Source: Actinomycetota bacterium (GTDB lineage: Bacteria; Actinomycetota; Thermoleophilia; RBG-16-64-13). Taken from it: a stretch of 18,100 nt of DNA. How positions within the stretch are numbered: position 1 is the first letter of the stretch; every line of letters starts with the position of its first letter. Under the pieces are notes generated by a model that ran no database searches, was not told the origin of the DNA, and saw nothing but the letters and a program-made list of their open reading frames with translations. The translations under genes were made by a program, and so were the position numbers. This document shows, one piece after another, positions 1 to 5,336 of the stretch. The stretch spans positions 12,763 through 30,862 of the forward strand of contig PMIZ01000308.1 of assembly GCA_003157225.1 (NCBI GenBank), in the 5' to 3' direction.

Positions 1-1
1 G

Positions 2-238
2 GCGCCTTGGTGCGGCCCGTGCCGGATGGTGGGTCCCGTGCTCGAGAAGCTGGCCGCGGATCACGCGGCGAAGGTCAGCGTGGTCAAGATCAACGTGGAC
101 CAGAACCAGGAACTGGCAGCCCGGTTTGGCATCATGAGCATCCCCACGGTGATCATGTTCAGCGGGGGCGTCCTCAAGAGCCAATTGGTCGGCGCGCGCG
201 GGCAGAAGGACTACGAGAAAGAGTTCGGGTTGGCCTGA
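2..238 (+). CDS. trxA: Thioredoxin, C-terminal part (5' end outside the window)
   Basis: Small cytoplasmic thiol-disulfide oxidoreductase, truncated by the window start. The open frame begins at base 2 with A-P-W-C-G-P-C-R, so the classical WCGPC active site is encoded at 8-22. The usual thioredoxin elements follow: a VVKINVDQN strand, a FGIMSIPT segment with the cis-proline, and the final strand and helix ending at the TGA at 236-238. About 78 residues remain; the missing part would be the first strand-helix-strand. The stop overlaps the ATG of the next gene (ATGA), so the two are probably translationally coupled. Thioredoxin is the known cytoplasmic electron donor to CcdA/DsbD-type transporters, and a ccdA gene lies 1.8 kb downstream on the same strand. 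The family call is secure; which thioredoxin paralogue this is cannot be told. Confidence 0.93.
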   Translation, partial: APWCGPCRMVGPVLEKLAADHAAKVSVVKINVDQNQELAARFGIMSIPTVIMFSGGVLKSQLVGARGQKDYEKEFGLA

Positions 239-462
239 TGTCCGCCTACGATCTGAAATGCCGCTCGTGCGGCAAGGATTTCGAGGTGTTCGTCCGGGGC
301 TTCCTCAAGGACGAAGCGAAAGTGTGCCCGGATTGCGGCGCGCGTGAGGTGGAGCAAAGGTTCACGGGGTTCGGTGGGGTGATCGGCTTGGGTACGACCT
401 CGCAGTCCTGCTTCTCGAGCTGCCAGCCCTCCGCCTGCTCGGCGAGTCCGGGGTTCAGCTGA
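238..462 (+). CDS. FmdB-type small zinc-ribbon protein
   Basis: Predicted 74-residue protein. The N-terminus, MSAYDLKCRSCGKDFEVFV, matches the FmdB/CxxC_CXXC_SSSS regulatory-protein family: an aromatic-rich start, CxxC at residues 9-12, and a second CxxC (CPDC, about residues 30-33) that together form a zinc ribbon. The C-terminus is Ser/Cys-rich (SCFSSCQPSACSAS), as often seen in this family. The role is not well defined; members have been called putative regulators. The start is the ATG overlapping the thioredoxin stop by ATGA. A longer upstream frame exists but only shadows the thioredoxin gene. Zinc binding is inferred from the cysteines. Confidence 0.82.
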   Translation: MSAYDLKCRSCGKDFEVFVRGFLKDEAKVCPDCGAREVEQRFTGFGGVIGLGTTSQSCFSSCQPSACSASPGFS

Positions 463-583
463 GCGCACTAGAGCCAGCGGGCCCGTGCGGTCCGTCCATT
501 ACGCCATGAGATACTATCGCGGTGCGCTGCCTTTGCTGGCGGCAGACCGTCTTTTGTCTATCTTGGGAGCTTGAAGGAGCAGC

Positions 584-1477
584 ATGTACCCGAAGCTCTT
601 CCATATCGGCGGTTTCACAATGAACTCCTTCGGAGTCATGATGGCCTTGGCTTTCATCTCCGCGGGGTTCGTGGCTCACTGGCAGTTCAAGAAACGCGGT
701 GTGAAGCCGGACTTCATCTACCCTGTGCTGATCGCGGCCGTGATCGGCGGCCTTCTCGGGGCGAAGATTCACTACCTCATCCTCCATCCGGACGAGTGGC
801 CGGGAAACATGTTGAGCGGCAGCGGTCTCGTCTGGTTCGGAGGCCTGTTCGGCGCCATCATCGCCGTTGTTCTGGTCACCTGGGTTTCCAAGCAAAGCCT
901 CGCCCGCCTCATGGACGCGGGAGCCCTCGCGGTGTCTATTGGCTACGCGTTTGGCAGGATGGGCTGCTTTCTCAATGGAGACGACTACGGCAAACCGACC
1001 AGCCTTCCCTGGGGCATGGCGTTTCCGAAAGGCAGTCCACCCACCACCGTGCGCGTCCATCCGACGCAACTTTACGAGATAGCCGGCACCCTCGTGATCT
1101 TTGCACTCTTGCAGTGGGTGGTCAGTCCACGGTTCAAGCGTGAAGGCCCGCTCATGTTCGCCTACGCCATCCTTGCAGGGATAGCGCGTTTCCTGGTGGA
1201 ATTCATCCGTACGAATCCGAAGGTCGCGCTGGGGCTGACCCAGCAGCAGTACATCGCCATCGCCATGTTCTTCGTGGGCATCGCTGGAGTGTGGTGGTTC
1301 GAGACGCACGGCAAGCTACGGCCGACTCCGGCCATGGTCGCGGCAGAGTTTGCGGCGGCGAAGTCCCCGCCGACCACGAAAACCGCCAAGACCACCAGTG
1401 CGACCAAGGTCGCCAAGATGACCGGTGCCAAGACCGGCACGGCGAGCAGATCGAAGAGCCGCAAGGCGAAGAGGTAG
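584..1477 (+). CDS. lgt: Prolipoprotein diacylglyceryl transferase
   Basis: Integral membrane enzyme that moves diacylglycerol from phosphatidylglycerol to the lipobox cysteine of prolipoproteins, the first step of lipoprotein maturation. The 297-residue product has the family layout: N-terminal MYPKLFHIGGFTMNSFG, about seven hydrophobic segments, and the Lgt signature GRMGCFLNGDDYG at about residues 124-136 with its Arg, Asn and Asp. A VHPTQLYE motif follows at about 160, and a GIARFLVEFIR segment near 205-215. An AAGGAG ribosome-binding site at 574-579 supports this ATG. After about residue 258 the protein ends in a basic Lys/Thr/Ala-rich tail not needed for the fold. The window encodes three or four likely lipoproteins as substrates, one of them in the next gene. 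Confidence 0.96.
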   Translation: MYPKLFHIGGFTMNSFGVMMALAFISAGFVAHWQFKKRGVKPDFIYPVLIAAVIGGLLGAKIHYLILHPDEWPGNMLSGSGLVWFGGLFGAIIAVVLVTWVSKQSLARLMDAGALAVSIGYAFGRMGCFLNGDDYGKPTSLPWGMAFPKGSPPTTVRVHPTQLYEIAGTLVIFALLQWVVSPRFKREGPLMFAYAILAGIARFLVEFIRTNPKVALGLTQQQYIAIAMFFVGIAGVWWFETHGKLRPTPAMVAAEFAAAKSPPTTKTAKTTSATKVAKMTGAKTGTASRSKSRKAKR

Positions 1478-1487
1478 GGAGCTGGGT

Positions 1488-2045
1488 ATGCTGAACGGGG
1501 CGGGCCATCGGAGGAGAGCCGCTGGTCTGGGCAGGAGCCGACGCATGGTTGCCTTCGCCTGCTTGGGCCTGGTGTTCGCAGGGCTGTTGATGCTCACCAC
1601 GTTCCTGCCGGCCGGGTGTGGCTCGCCAAGCGTGTCGGCGGGCAAGATCGCCCCAGATTTTGCCGGCAAGACCATCAGTGGAACGGACGTCTCGCTTAGC
1701 CAATACCGGGGCAAGCCTCTCGTGCTCGCCTTCATGGCCAGTTGGTGATCTAGCTGCCAGGCCGAGGCGCCTGAACTCGATAGGTTCTATCGAGACAACA
1801 GTGACAAAGTGGGACTGCTGGCGATAACGGTAGGGGATAACGCGGCGGCCATGCAGCAGTTCATGAATGATGGAGGGTGGCAATTCCCTGTCGCCCTCCT
1901 ATCCGACCAGGTTGCCGCGTCCTATGGCATCACGAAGATCCCCACGCTCGTCGTCATTCGGCCCGCCGGCCGCATCCTGAAGATCATCATCGGCGGGGTC
2001 AGCGCCGCCGACCTTGCCAAAATGATGGATGACTTTACCGGCTGA
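1488..2045 (+). CDS. TlpA/ResA-like thioredoxin-fold selenoprotein (in-frame TGA as Sec, W-U-S-S-C)
   Basis: Extracytoplasmic thiol-disulfide oxidoreductase of the TlpA/ResA type, 185 residues if the TGA at 1746-1748 is read as selenocysteine 87. An AGGGAG site (1476-1481) lies 6 bases before the ATG. The N-terminus has basic residues, a hydrophobic segment (about 21-40) and a somewhat atypical lipobox (PAGC, Cys44). Then come the TlpA elements: IAPDFAGKTISG, the GKPLVLAFMASW strand, the redox site W86-U87-S-S-C90, QAEAPELDRFY, and the cis-Pro loop TKIPTLVV (Pro152). The frame is open on both sides of the TGA with no other lesion, and the TGA replaces precisely the first active-site Cys. A hairpin downstream fits a bacterial SECIS. 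The gene overlaps ccdA by 17 bases. The alternative is a pseudogene or sequencing error changing TGC to TGA; a normal stop would give an 86-residue fragment without an active site. Confidence 0.85.
1746..1794 (+). promoter_or_regulatory. Candidate bacterial SECIS element following the Sec UGA
   Basis: The UGA is at 1746-1748. A perfect 8-bp hairpin follows: CTCGATAG (1776-1783), loop GTT (1784-1786), CTATCGAG (1787-1794). The loop begins with G then U, and 35 bases lie between UGA and loop. To my knowledge of the bacterial SECIS consensus, a G in the first two loop positions and roughly 16-37 bases from UGA to the loop are expected. A second hairpin lies closer to the UGA: CAGGC (1758-1762), loop CGAGGC, GCCTG (1769-1773), at a 14-base distance. 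The two do not overlap and could stack. The larger hairpin uses AGG and CGA arginine codons and is less GC-rich than its surroundings, as if the RNA shape were constrained. No folding calculation was possible. Confidence 0.65.
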
Positions 2046-2742
2046 GCTCGGCGTAGTCGCTTTCCTGGTCGCCTTTGCCGCCGGGGCGGCCAGCTTCCTC
2101 AGCCCCTGCGTGCTCCCACTCCTGCCGGCCTACCTCTCGTTTGTGTCGGGGCTGAGTTTCGACGAACTGGGGAAGGGCAACCGCCGGGTGCTGCTGGGAA
2201 CGGCGGCGTTCGTGCTGGGATTCTCGACGGTGTTCACGCTCCTGGGGGCGGGCTTTTCCTTCGCTGGCACCCTTGCCACGAATCAAGGGCTGCTGCGCAC
2301 CATCGCCGGGGCTGTGCTGGTGGTTCTCGGAGCAGTGCTCTTGGGGCTTAGCCTACCCGGCTTGCTGCAAAGAGAGGTGCGTCCGTTCTTGCGGAGAGCT
2401 CCTCGTGGCCCTGCCGGAGCTTTCATCATGGGGGTGGCGTTCGCCTTCGGCTGGACACCGTGTGTGGGTCCGATCCTGGCTTCCATCCTTACCATGGCGG
2501 CGCAGGGGAACGATCCGGCTGGCGGAGCGCTCCTCCTCTTCGTGTACTCGCTGGGCATGGGGATACCGTTTCTCATCTCGGGGCTCTTTGTGGGCTTCGC
2601 CCTGCGGGCCTTCGCCCGCGTGAGACGGCACCTCCGGGTTATCCAAATATTGTGTGGGGCCATTCTCATCGTCTACGGCGCACTGCTCATCAGCGGGCAG
2701 TTCACCTGGCTGTCGGCGCGTCTTTCCGGCCTAGGCCTCTGA
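2029..2742 (+). CDS. ccdA: CcdA-type cytochrome c biogenesis / thiol-electron transporter
   Basis: Polytopic membrane protein that carries reducing equivalents from cytoplasmic thioredoxin across the membrane to extracytoplasmic thiol proteins such as ResA/TlpA. The 237 residues form about six hydrophobic helices. The two conserved redox cysteines lie in SPCVLPLLPAY (Cys27) and GWTPCVGPIL (Cys145), each next to proline as in CcdA and the DsbD transmembrane domain. The length fits CcdA and excludes full DsbD. The ATG lies inside the end of the preceding TlpA-like gene (17-base overlap), so ccdA translation probably depends on ribosomes passing the upstream UGA codon. The partner of this transporter is very likely that TlpA-like protein. 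Confidence 0.94.
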   Translation: MTLPAELGVVAFLVAFAAGAASFLSPCVLPLLPAYLSFVSGLSFDELGKGNRRVLLGTAAFVLGFSTVFTLLGAGFSFAGTLATNQGLLRTIAGAVLVVLGAVLLGLSLPGLLQREVRPFLRRAPRGPAGAFIMGVAFAFGWTPCVGPILASILTMAAQGNDPAGGALLLFVYSLGMGIPFLISGLFVGFALRAFARVRRHLRVIQILCGAILIVYGALLISGQFTWLSARLSGLGL

Positions 2743-2750
2743 CGTCGAGC

Positions 2751-2764
2751 CGCACGCGCGTGCG
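2751..2764. terminator. Perfect 14-base palindrome after ccdA, possible terminator
   Basis: The sequence CGCACGCGCGTGCG is a perfect GC-rich palindrome starting 9 bases after the ccdA stop. It could form a short hairpin ending the upstream operon. No T-run follows (only TTCGCTTGTT), so it is at best a weak intrinsic terminator. Confidence 0.3.
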
Positions 2765-2781
2765 TTCGCTTGTTGAACCCA

Positions 2782-2808
2782 GGAACTTTCGTCTCCGACT
2801 TGGGCGTC
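2782..2808 (+). promoter_or_regulatory. Possible ECF-sigma-type promoter for the DUF4349 lipoprotein gene
   Basis: GGAACTT at 2782-2788 is followed after 16 bases by CGTC at 2805-2808, resembling the GGAAC / CGTC architecture of ECF sigma factor promoters. Transcription would begin near 2815, leaving a short leader before the AAGG ribosome-binding site and the ATG at 2851. The gene encodes a surface lipoprotein, which fits envelope-stress control. This rests on two short matches only. Confidence 0.3.
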
Positions 2809-2850
2809 CTAGCGGCGTCAAGGGCGTGATCAAGGGACAGGGGGAAGGCC

Positions 2851-4020
2851 ATGTCGACGATGAGACACAAAGGGTGGGCCGCTGCTGGCGTGCTGGTCCT
2901 GGTAGTGGTGCTGGCGGCGCTGTTGGGCGTGGCGGGATGCGGCGCCTCGGAGAAGGCTGTGTCCACGACCGCAGCGGGAGGCGTCGCGAGGGATAGCTGG
3001 GGCGTGAGCACGACCGCTGGTCCCGCGACCACGGTGGCCGCCGCGTCGGTGACCACTACCACCTGGGCCGGCGAGAGCGCCCCCGCGGTTGCCAGCCTGA
3101 CTCCCTCGGTCGACTACACGGCGAACCAGGGCACCAATGTCGCCCTCGCGGGCACCCTGAACGCTATACAGAGCTCCAACCAGAAGATCATCACCGACGC
3201 GCAGCTCGAGATCGAGGTGGAACGCGGCAAGTTCCAGGCCGTCTTCGACCAAGCGCTGTTGCTCGTCGATCGCTATGGCGGCTACCTGGTCAACTCCAGC
3301 TCCAACGCGAGTGGGGCGGACCAGACCATGAAGAGCGGCACCATCGCCATCAGGGTCCCGAGCAGCTCCCTCACCCAAGCGCTGAGCGATGCCAGTAAGC
3401 TGGGCAAGGTCACGAACCAATCGCTGGGCACCCAGGACGTCACCGAGGAATACGTCGATCTTCAGGCCCGCATCAAGAACTCCCAAGCGAACGTGAGCGC
3501 GCTCGTCGCTCTCCTCGGCCGGGCGAAGACCGTGGACGAGGTCCTGCAGGTGCAGGGCACGCTAACGCAGGCCCAGCAGGACCTGGAGCAGCTCGAGGGC
3601 CGGATGCGCTACCTGGACGAGCACACCAGCTACTCCACCATAACGATGAGCATCTTCGAGGCGGGCGCCGAGGTCAAGACTACGACGGCCTGGGGGGTCG
3701 GCGGCGCGTTCAGCGCCGCGCTCCACAATCTGGTGCGCGCGTTCAACGCGATCGTGCGCGGCCTGGGGGTGCTGATCCCCGTCCTCATCGTCATCGCCAT
3801 CATCGCCTACATCGTGTACCTGGTTGTTCGCGCGATCGTGCGGCGCAACCGGCGGCGACAGCAGGCCACCTACCAGGCCTACCAGCAGGGTCGGACCGGA
3901 CCAGCCGGCCAACCGGGGGTCGCCGGCCCCGGGGCGCAGGCGGTCTCGGGATCCCAGCAGGGAGTCTCGGCAGCACCGGGAGCGGCCTCCGAGGGGCAAG
4001 ACCCAGCCGCCGGCGCGTAG
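2851..4020 (+). CDS. DUF4349-domain membrane-anchored lipoprotein
   Basis: Predicted 389-residue envelope protein. The N-terminus is a lipoprotein signal (hydrophobic 12-26, lipobox VAGC with Cys30). A Thr/Ala/Ser-rich linker (about 36-75) follows, then a region typical of DUF4349 (about 110-330). This has the opening NQKIITDAQLEIEVERGKF, a VDRYGGYL motif, IAIRVPSSSL, VTEEYVDLQARIKN, and a predicted coiled coil at about 203-255 ending in YSTITMSIFE. A single transmembrane helix (about 307-326) closes the domain, followed by a basic stretch and a Gln/Gly/Ala-rich tail, presumably cytoplasmic. The protein would thus be tethered at both ends, by lipid and by helix. The function of DUF4349 is not established. 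GGGGAAGG (2841-2848) before the ATG supports the start. A strong hairpin terminator follows. Confidence 0.85.
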   Translation: MSTMRHKGWAAAGVLVLVVVLAALLGVAGCGASEKAVSTTAAGGVARDSWGVSTTAGPATTVAAASVTTTTWAGESAPAVASLTPSVDYTANQGTNVALAGTLNAIQSSNQKIITDAQLEIEVERGKFQAVFDQALLLVDRYGGYLVNSSSNASGADQTMKSGTIAIRVPSSSLTQALSDASKLGKVTNQSLGTQDVTEEYVDLQARIKNSQANVSALVALLGRAKTVDEVLQVQGTLTQAQQDLEQLEGRMRYLDEHTSYSTITMSIFEAGAEVKTTTAWGVGGAFSAALHNLVRAFNAIVRGLGVLIPVLIVIAIIAYIVYLVVRAIVRRNRRRQQATYQAYQQGRTGPAGQPGVAGPGAQAVSGSQQGVSAAPGAASEGQDPAAGA

Positions 4021-4052
4021 GCGCGGGGGCGAAGACCTGCGCGGAAAGAAGG

Positions 4053-4098
4053 CCGGGGGCGCGGGGAGCTCACAAGGTGGTGCTCCCCGCGCCCCCGG
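4053..4098 (+). terminator. Strong hairpin terminator after the DUF4349 gene
   Basis: CCGGGGGCGCGGGGAGC (4053-4069) and its exact complement (4082-4098) form a perfect 17-bp stem around a 12-base loop, in which CAC/GTG (4071-4073, 4077-4079) can pair further. It starts 32 bases after the DUF4349 stop and lies before the rpsF promoter region, so it insulates the ribosomal operon. It lacks a U-tract; termination may be U-independent or factor-assisted. Confidence 0.65.
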
Positions 4099-4100
4099 TG

Positions 4101-4106
4101 TATACT
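4101..4106 (+). promoter_or_regulatory. Candidate -10 box of the rpsF operon (TATACT)
   Basis: TATACT, preceded by GTG, matches the -10 consensus at five of six positions. A start around 4112 would put the 5' end of the RNA at the base of the leader stem described next. No convincing -35 is visible because the upstream bases belong to the terminator hairpin. A similar context (GTGTAAACT then GTCAC) occurs before purA. Confidence 0.4.
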
Positions 4107-4111
4107 CCGTC

Positions 4112-4199
4112 ACTCGCGCCGACGACCTGTCGGCTTCTCCCTGGAGATCCTGTCCGGTGGCGCGAGTACAATTCCATACTGCACCCCTGCTCCGGCAGT
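4112..4199 (+). ncRNA. Structured rpsF 5' leader, possible S6:S18 autoregulatory RNA
   Basis: ACTCGCGCC (4112-4120) pairs perfectly with GGCGCGAGT (4159-4167), closing a multibranch structure. Inside are two small hairpins: GAC/GTC around 4121-4131, and TCTC-CCTG-GAGA at 4136-4147. A further hairpin, ACTGC (4178-4182) with GCAGT (4195-4199), lies nearer the gene. CCG triplets sit at 4154-4156 beside the large stem and at 4192-4194 beside the last hairpin. Known rpsF leaders bind the S6:S18 pair through a structure displaying CCG, mimicking their 16S rRNA site. The folding is visible; assignment to that motif is inference. Confidence 0.42.
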
Positions 4200-4237
4200 G
4201 AGGCCGGGGCCGCTCAGACCGTAGGAGGTGACCCAAA

Positions 4238-4582
4238 CTGAACAGCTATGAGCTGGTTCTGATTCTGCGCACAGATGTGCCGGAAGAAGAACGAACCGCG
4301 GTGCTTGAACGCACCAGAGAGATCATCACGGGTGACAAAGGCGTCATCGTGAAGATCGACGAATGGGGCAAGCGCCGTCTCGCCTACGAGATCAAAGACT
4401 CCTTCGATGGCGTCTACTTCATCTTGTATTTCGAGGCGACGGTCAAGACGCTGGACGAGGTGACCCGCATCCTCGGCATCACCGACAGCGTGCTCCGTTT
4501 CATGCCCATCCGGCACGAGAGGCCCTTTGGCTCGGCACAGCCTGCGGTTGCCGCTCCGGCCTCGGTCGCCGAACAAGCCTGA
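4238..4582 (+). CDS. rpsF: Ribosomal protein S6 (apparent CTG start)
   Basis: 30S subunit protein that binds 16S rRNA together with S18. From the CTG at 4238 the product is 114 residues, (M)NSYELVLILRTDVPEEE, matching the first beta strand of S6. Next come the middle part (KGVIVKIDEWGKRRLAYEIKD), VYFILYFEA and RILGITDSVLRFMPIRHE, ending in an Ala/Pro-rich tail. An in-frame TGA at 4229-4231 rules out a start further upstream. GGAGGTG (4224-4230) lies 7 bases before the CTG. The next usable codon, GTG at 4277, would delete the first strand and has no ribosome-binding site. CTG is therefore the best start, which is unusual. First gene of the rpsF-ssb-rpsR-DUF2232-rplI-dnaB operon. Confidence 0.94.
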   Translation: MNSYELVLILRTDVPEEERTAVLERTREIITGDKGVIVKIDEWGKRRLAYEIKDSFDGVYFILYFEATVKTLDEVTRILGITDSVLRFMPIRHERPFGSAQPAVAAPASVAEQA

Positions 4583-4598
4583 ATCCAAGGGAGCGAAG

Positions 4599-5042
4599 AT
4601 GGCTCGCGGTATCGCACACGTAACGCTAGTAGGTAACCTGACTCGCGACCCCGAGCTCCGTCAGACTCCGAGCGGCACTTCCGTGTGCCAGCTGGGAGTG
4701 GCGGTCAACTCCTCGTACAAAGACTCCACCGGGCAGTGGGTCGAGAAGCCCAACTTCTTCGACGTGGTTGTGTGGGGAGCCCAAGGCGAGAACTGCGCCC
4801 GCTACCTCAGCAAGGGCCGGCAAGTGGCGGTCGACGGCCGCCTCGACCAGCGAAGCTGGGAGGCGCAGGACGGCAGCAAGCGCAGCCGCGTCGAGATCAT
4901 CGCCGACACGATCATGTTCATCGGCCAGAGCGGTGAGACGCGCGAGCCCTCGTTCCGGGGAGGCGCTCAGCCCTCACCGAGCGCAGCTGCGCAAGACGAT
5001 TTCCGTGACATCGATTTCGGGGGCGACGACATCCCGTTCTAG
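4599..5042 (+). CDS. ssb: Single-stranded DNA-binding protein
   Basis: Coats single-stranded DNA in replication, repair and recombination and recruits partners through its C-terminal tip. The 147-residue product has the OB fold (about residues 5-110): VTLVGNLTRDPELRQTPSG, VAVNSSYKD, FFDVVVWGAQGENCARYLSKG, VAVDGRLDQRSW, and VEIIADTIMFIG. A short Ser/Pro/Ala linker follows, then the acidic tip DIDFGGDDIPF, the standard protein-interaction motif. AAGGGAG (4587-4593) sets the ATG at 4599; the same frame extends upstream over the rpsF end but without homology. It sits between rpsF and rpsR, its usual place in many bacteria. Confidence 0.97.
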   Translation: MARGIAHVTLVGNLTRDPELRQTPSGTSVCQLGVAVNSSYKDSTGQWVEKPNFFDVVVWGAQGENCARYLSKGRQVAVDGRLDQRSWEAQDGSKRSRVEIIADTIMFIGQSGETREPSFRGGAQPSPSAAAQDDFRDIDFGGDDIPF

Positions 5043-5063
5043 TCGTCTCTAGGAGGTAAGAAA

Positions 5064-5321
5064 GTGGCAAATCCCAAGAAGCAGCCCCGGCGCACCAGAC
5101 CTACCACAGGCAATCGTCGGCGCAAGTACTGCTTTTTCTGCAAAGAGGGCGTCGAGCATGTCGACTACAAGGACTACGGCACTCTTCGCCGGTTCATGTC
5201 GGAGCGCGGCAAGATCCGCTCGCGCCGCACGACCGGTGCTTGCCGCTGTCATCAACGGCAGGTCGCAGTGGCCATCAAACGGGCCCGCGAGGTCGCGCTC
5301 CTGCCCTACAGCAGTCGCTAG
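5064..5321 (+). CDS. rpsR: Ribosomal protein S18, zinc-type
   Basis: 30S protein that forms a heterodimer with S6 on 16S rRNA. The 85-residue product starts at GTG 5064, with a near-perfect AGGAGGT at 5051-5057. It has the basic N-terminus, then [62 protein letters not shown]. The CFFC pair plus the Cys/His of GACRCH make this a cysteine-containing (C+) S18 likely to bind zinc, in contrast to the C- form of E. coli. If the rpsF leader is a true S6:S18 site, this protein would repress its own operon. Confidence 0.97.
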   Translation: MANPKKQPRRTRPTTGNRRRKYCFFCKEGVEHVDYKDYGTLRRFMSERGKIRSRRTTGACRCHQRQVAVAIKRAREVALLPYSSR

Positions 5322-5336
5322 AAGGCCGGCTGTTCC

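Noticed and set aside
463..583. Promoter for lgt
   Set aside because: TACTAT at 512-517 is a weak -10 match and lacks a -35; not enough to call.
455..1309. 284-residue minus-strand frame over lgt
   Set aside because: Antisense shadow of lgt without recognisable domains or a start signal.
1488..1748. Short 86-residue protein ending at the TGA, as a true gene end
   Set aside because: It would stop inside the thioredoxin fold at the active-site position, and the rest of the fold continues in the same frame to 2045.
4277..4582. GTG at 4277 as the rpsF start
   Set aside because: It removes the conserved first strand of S6 and has no ribosome-binding site.
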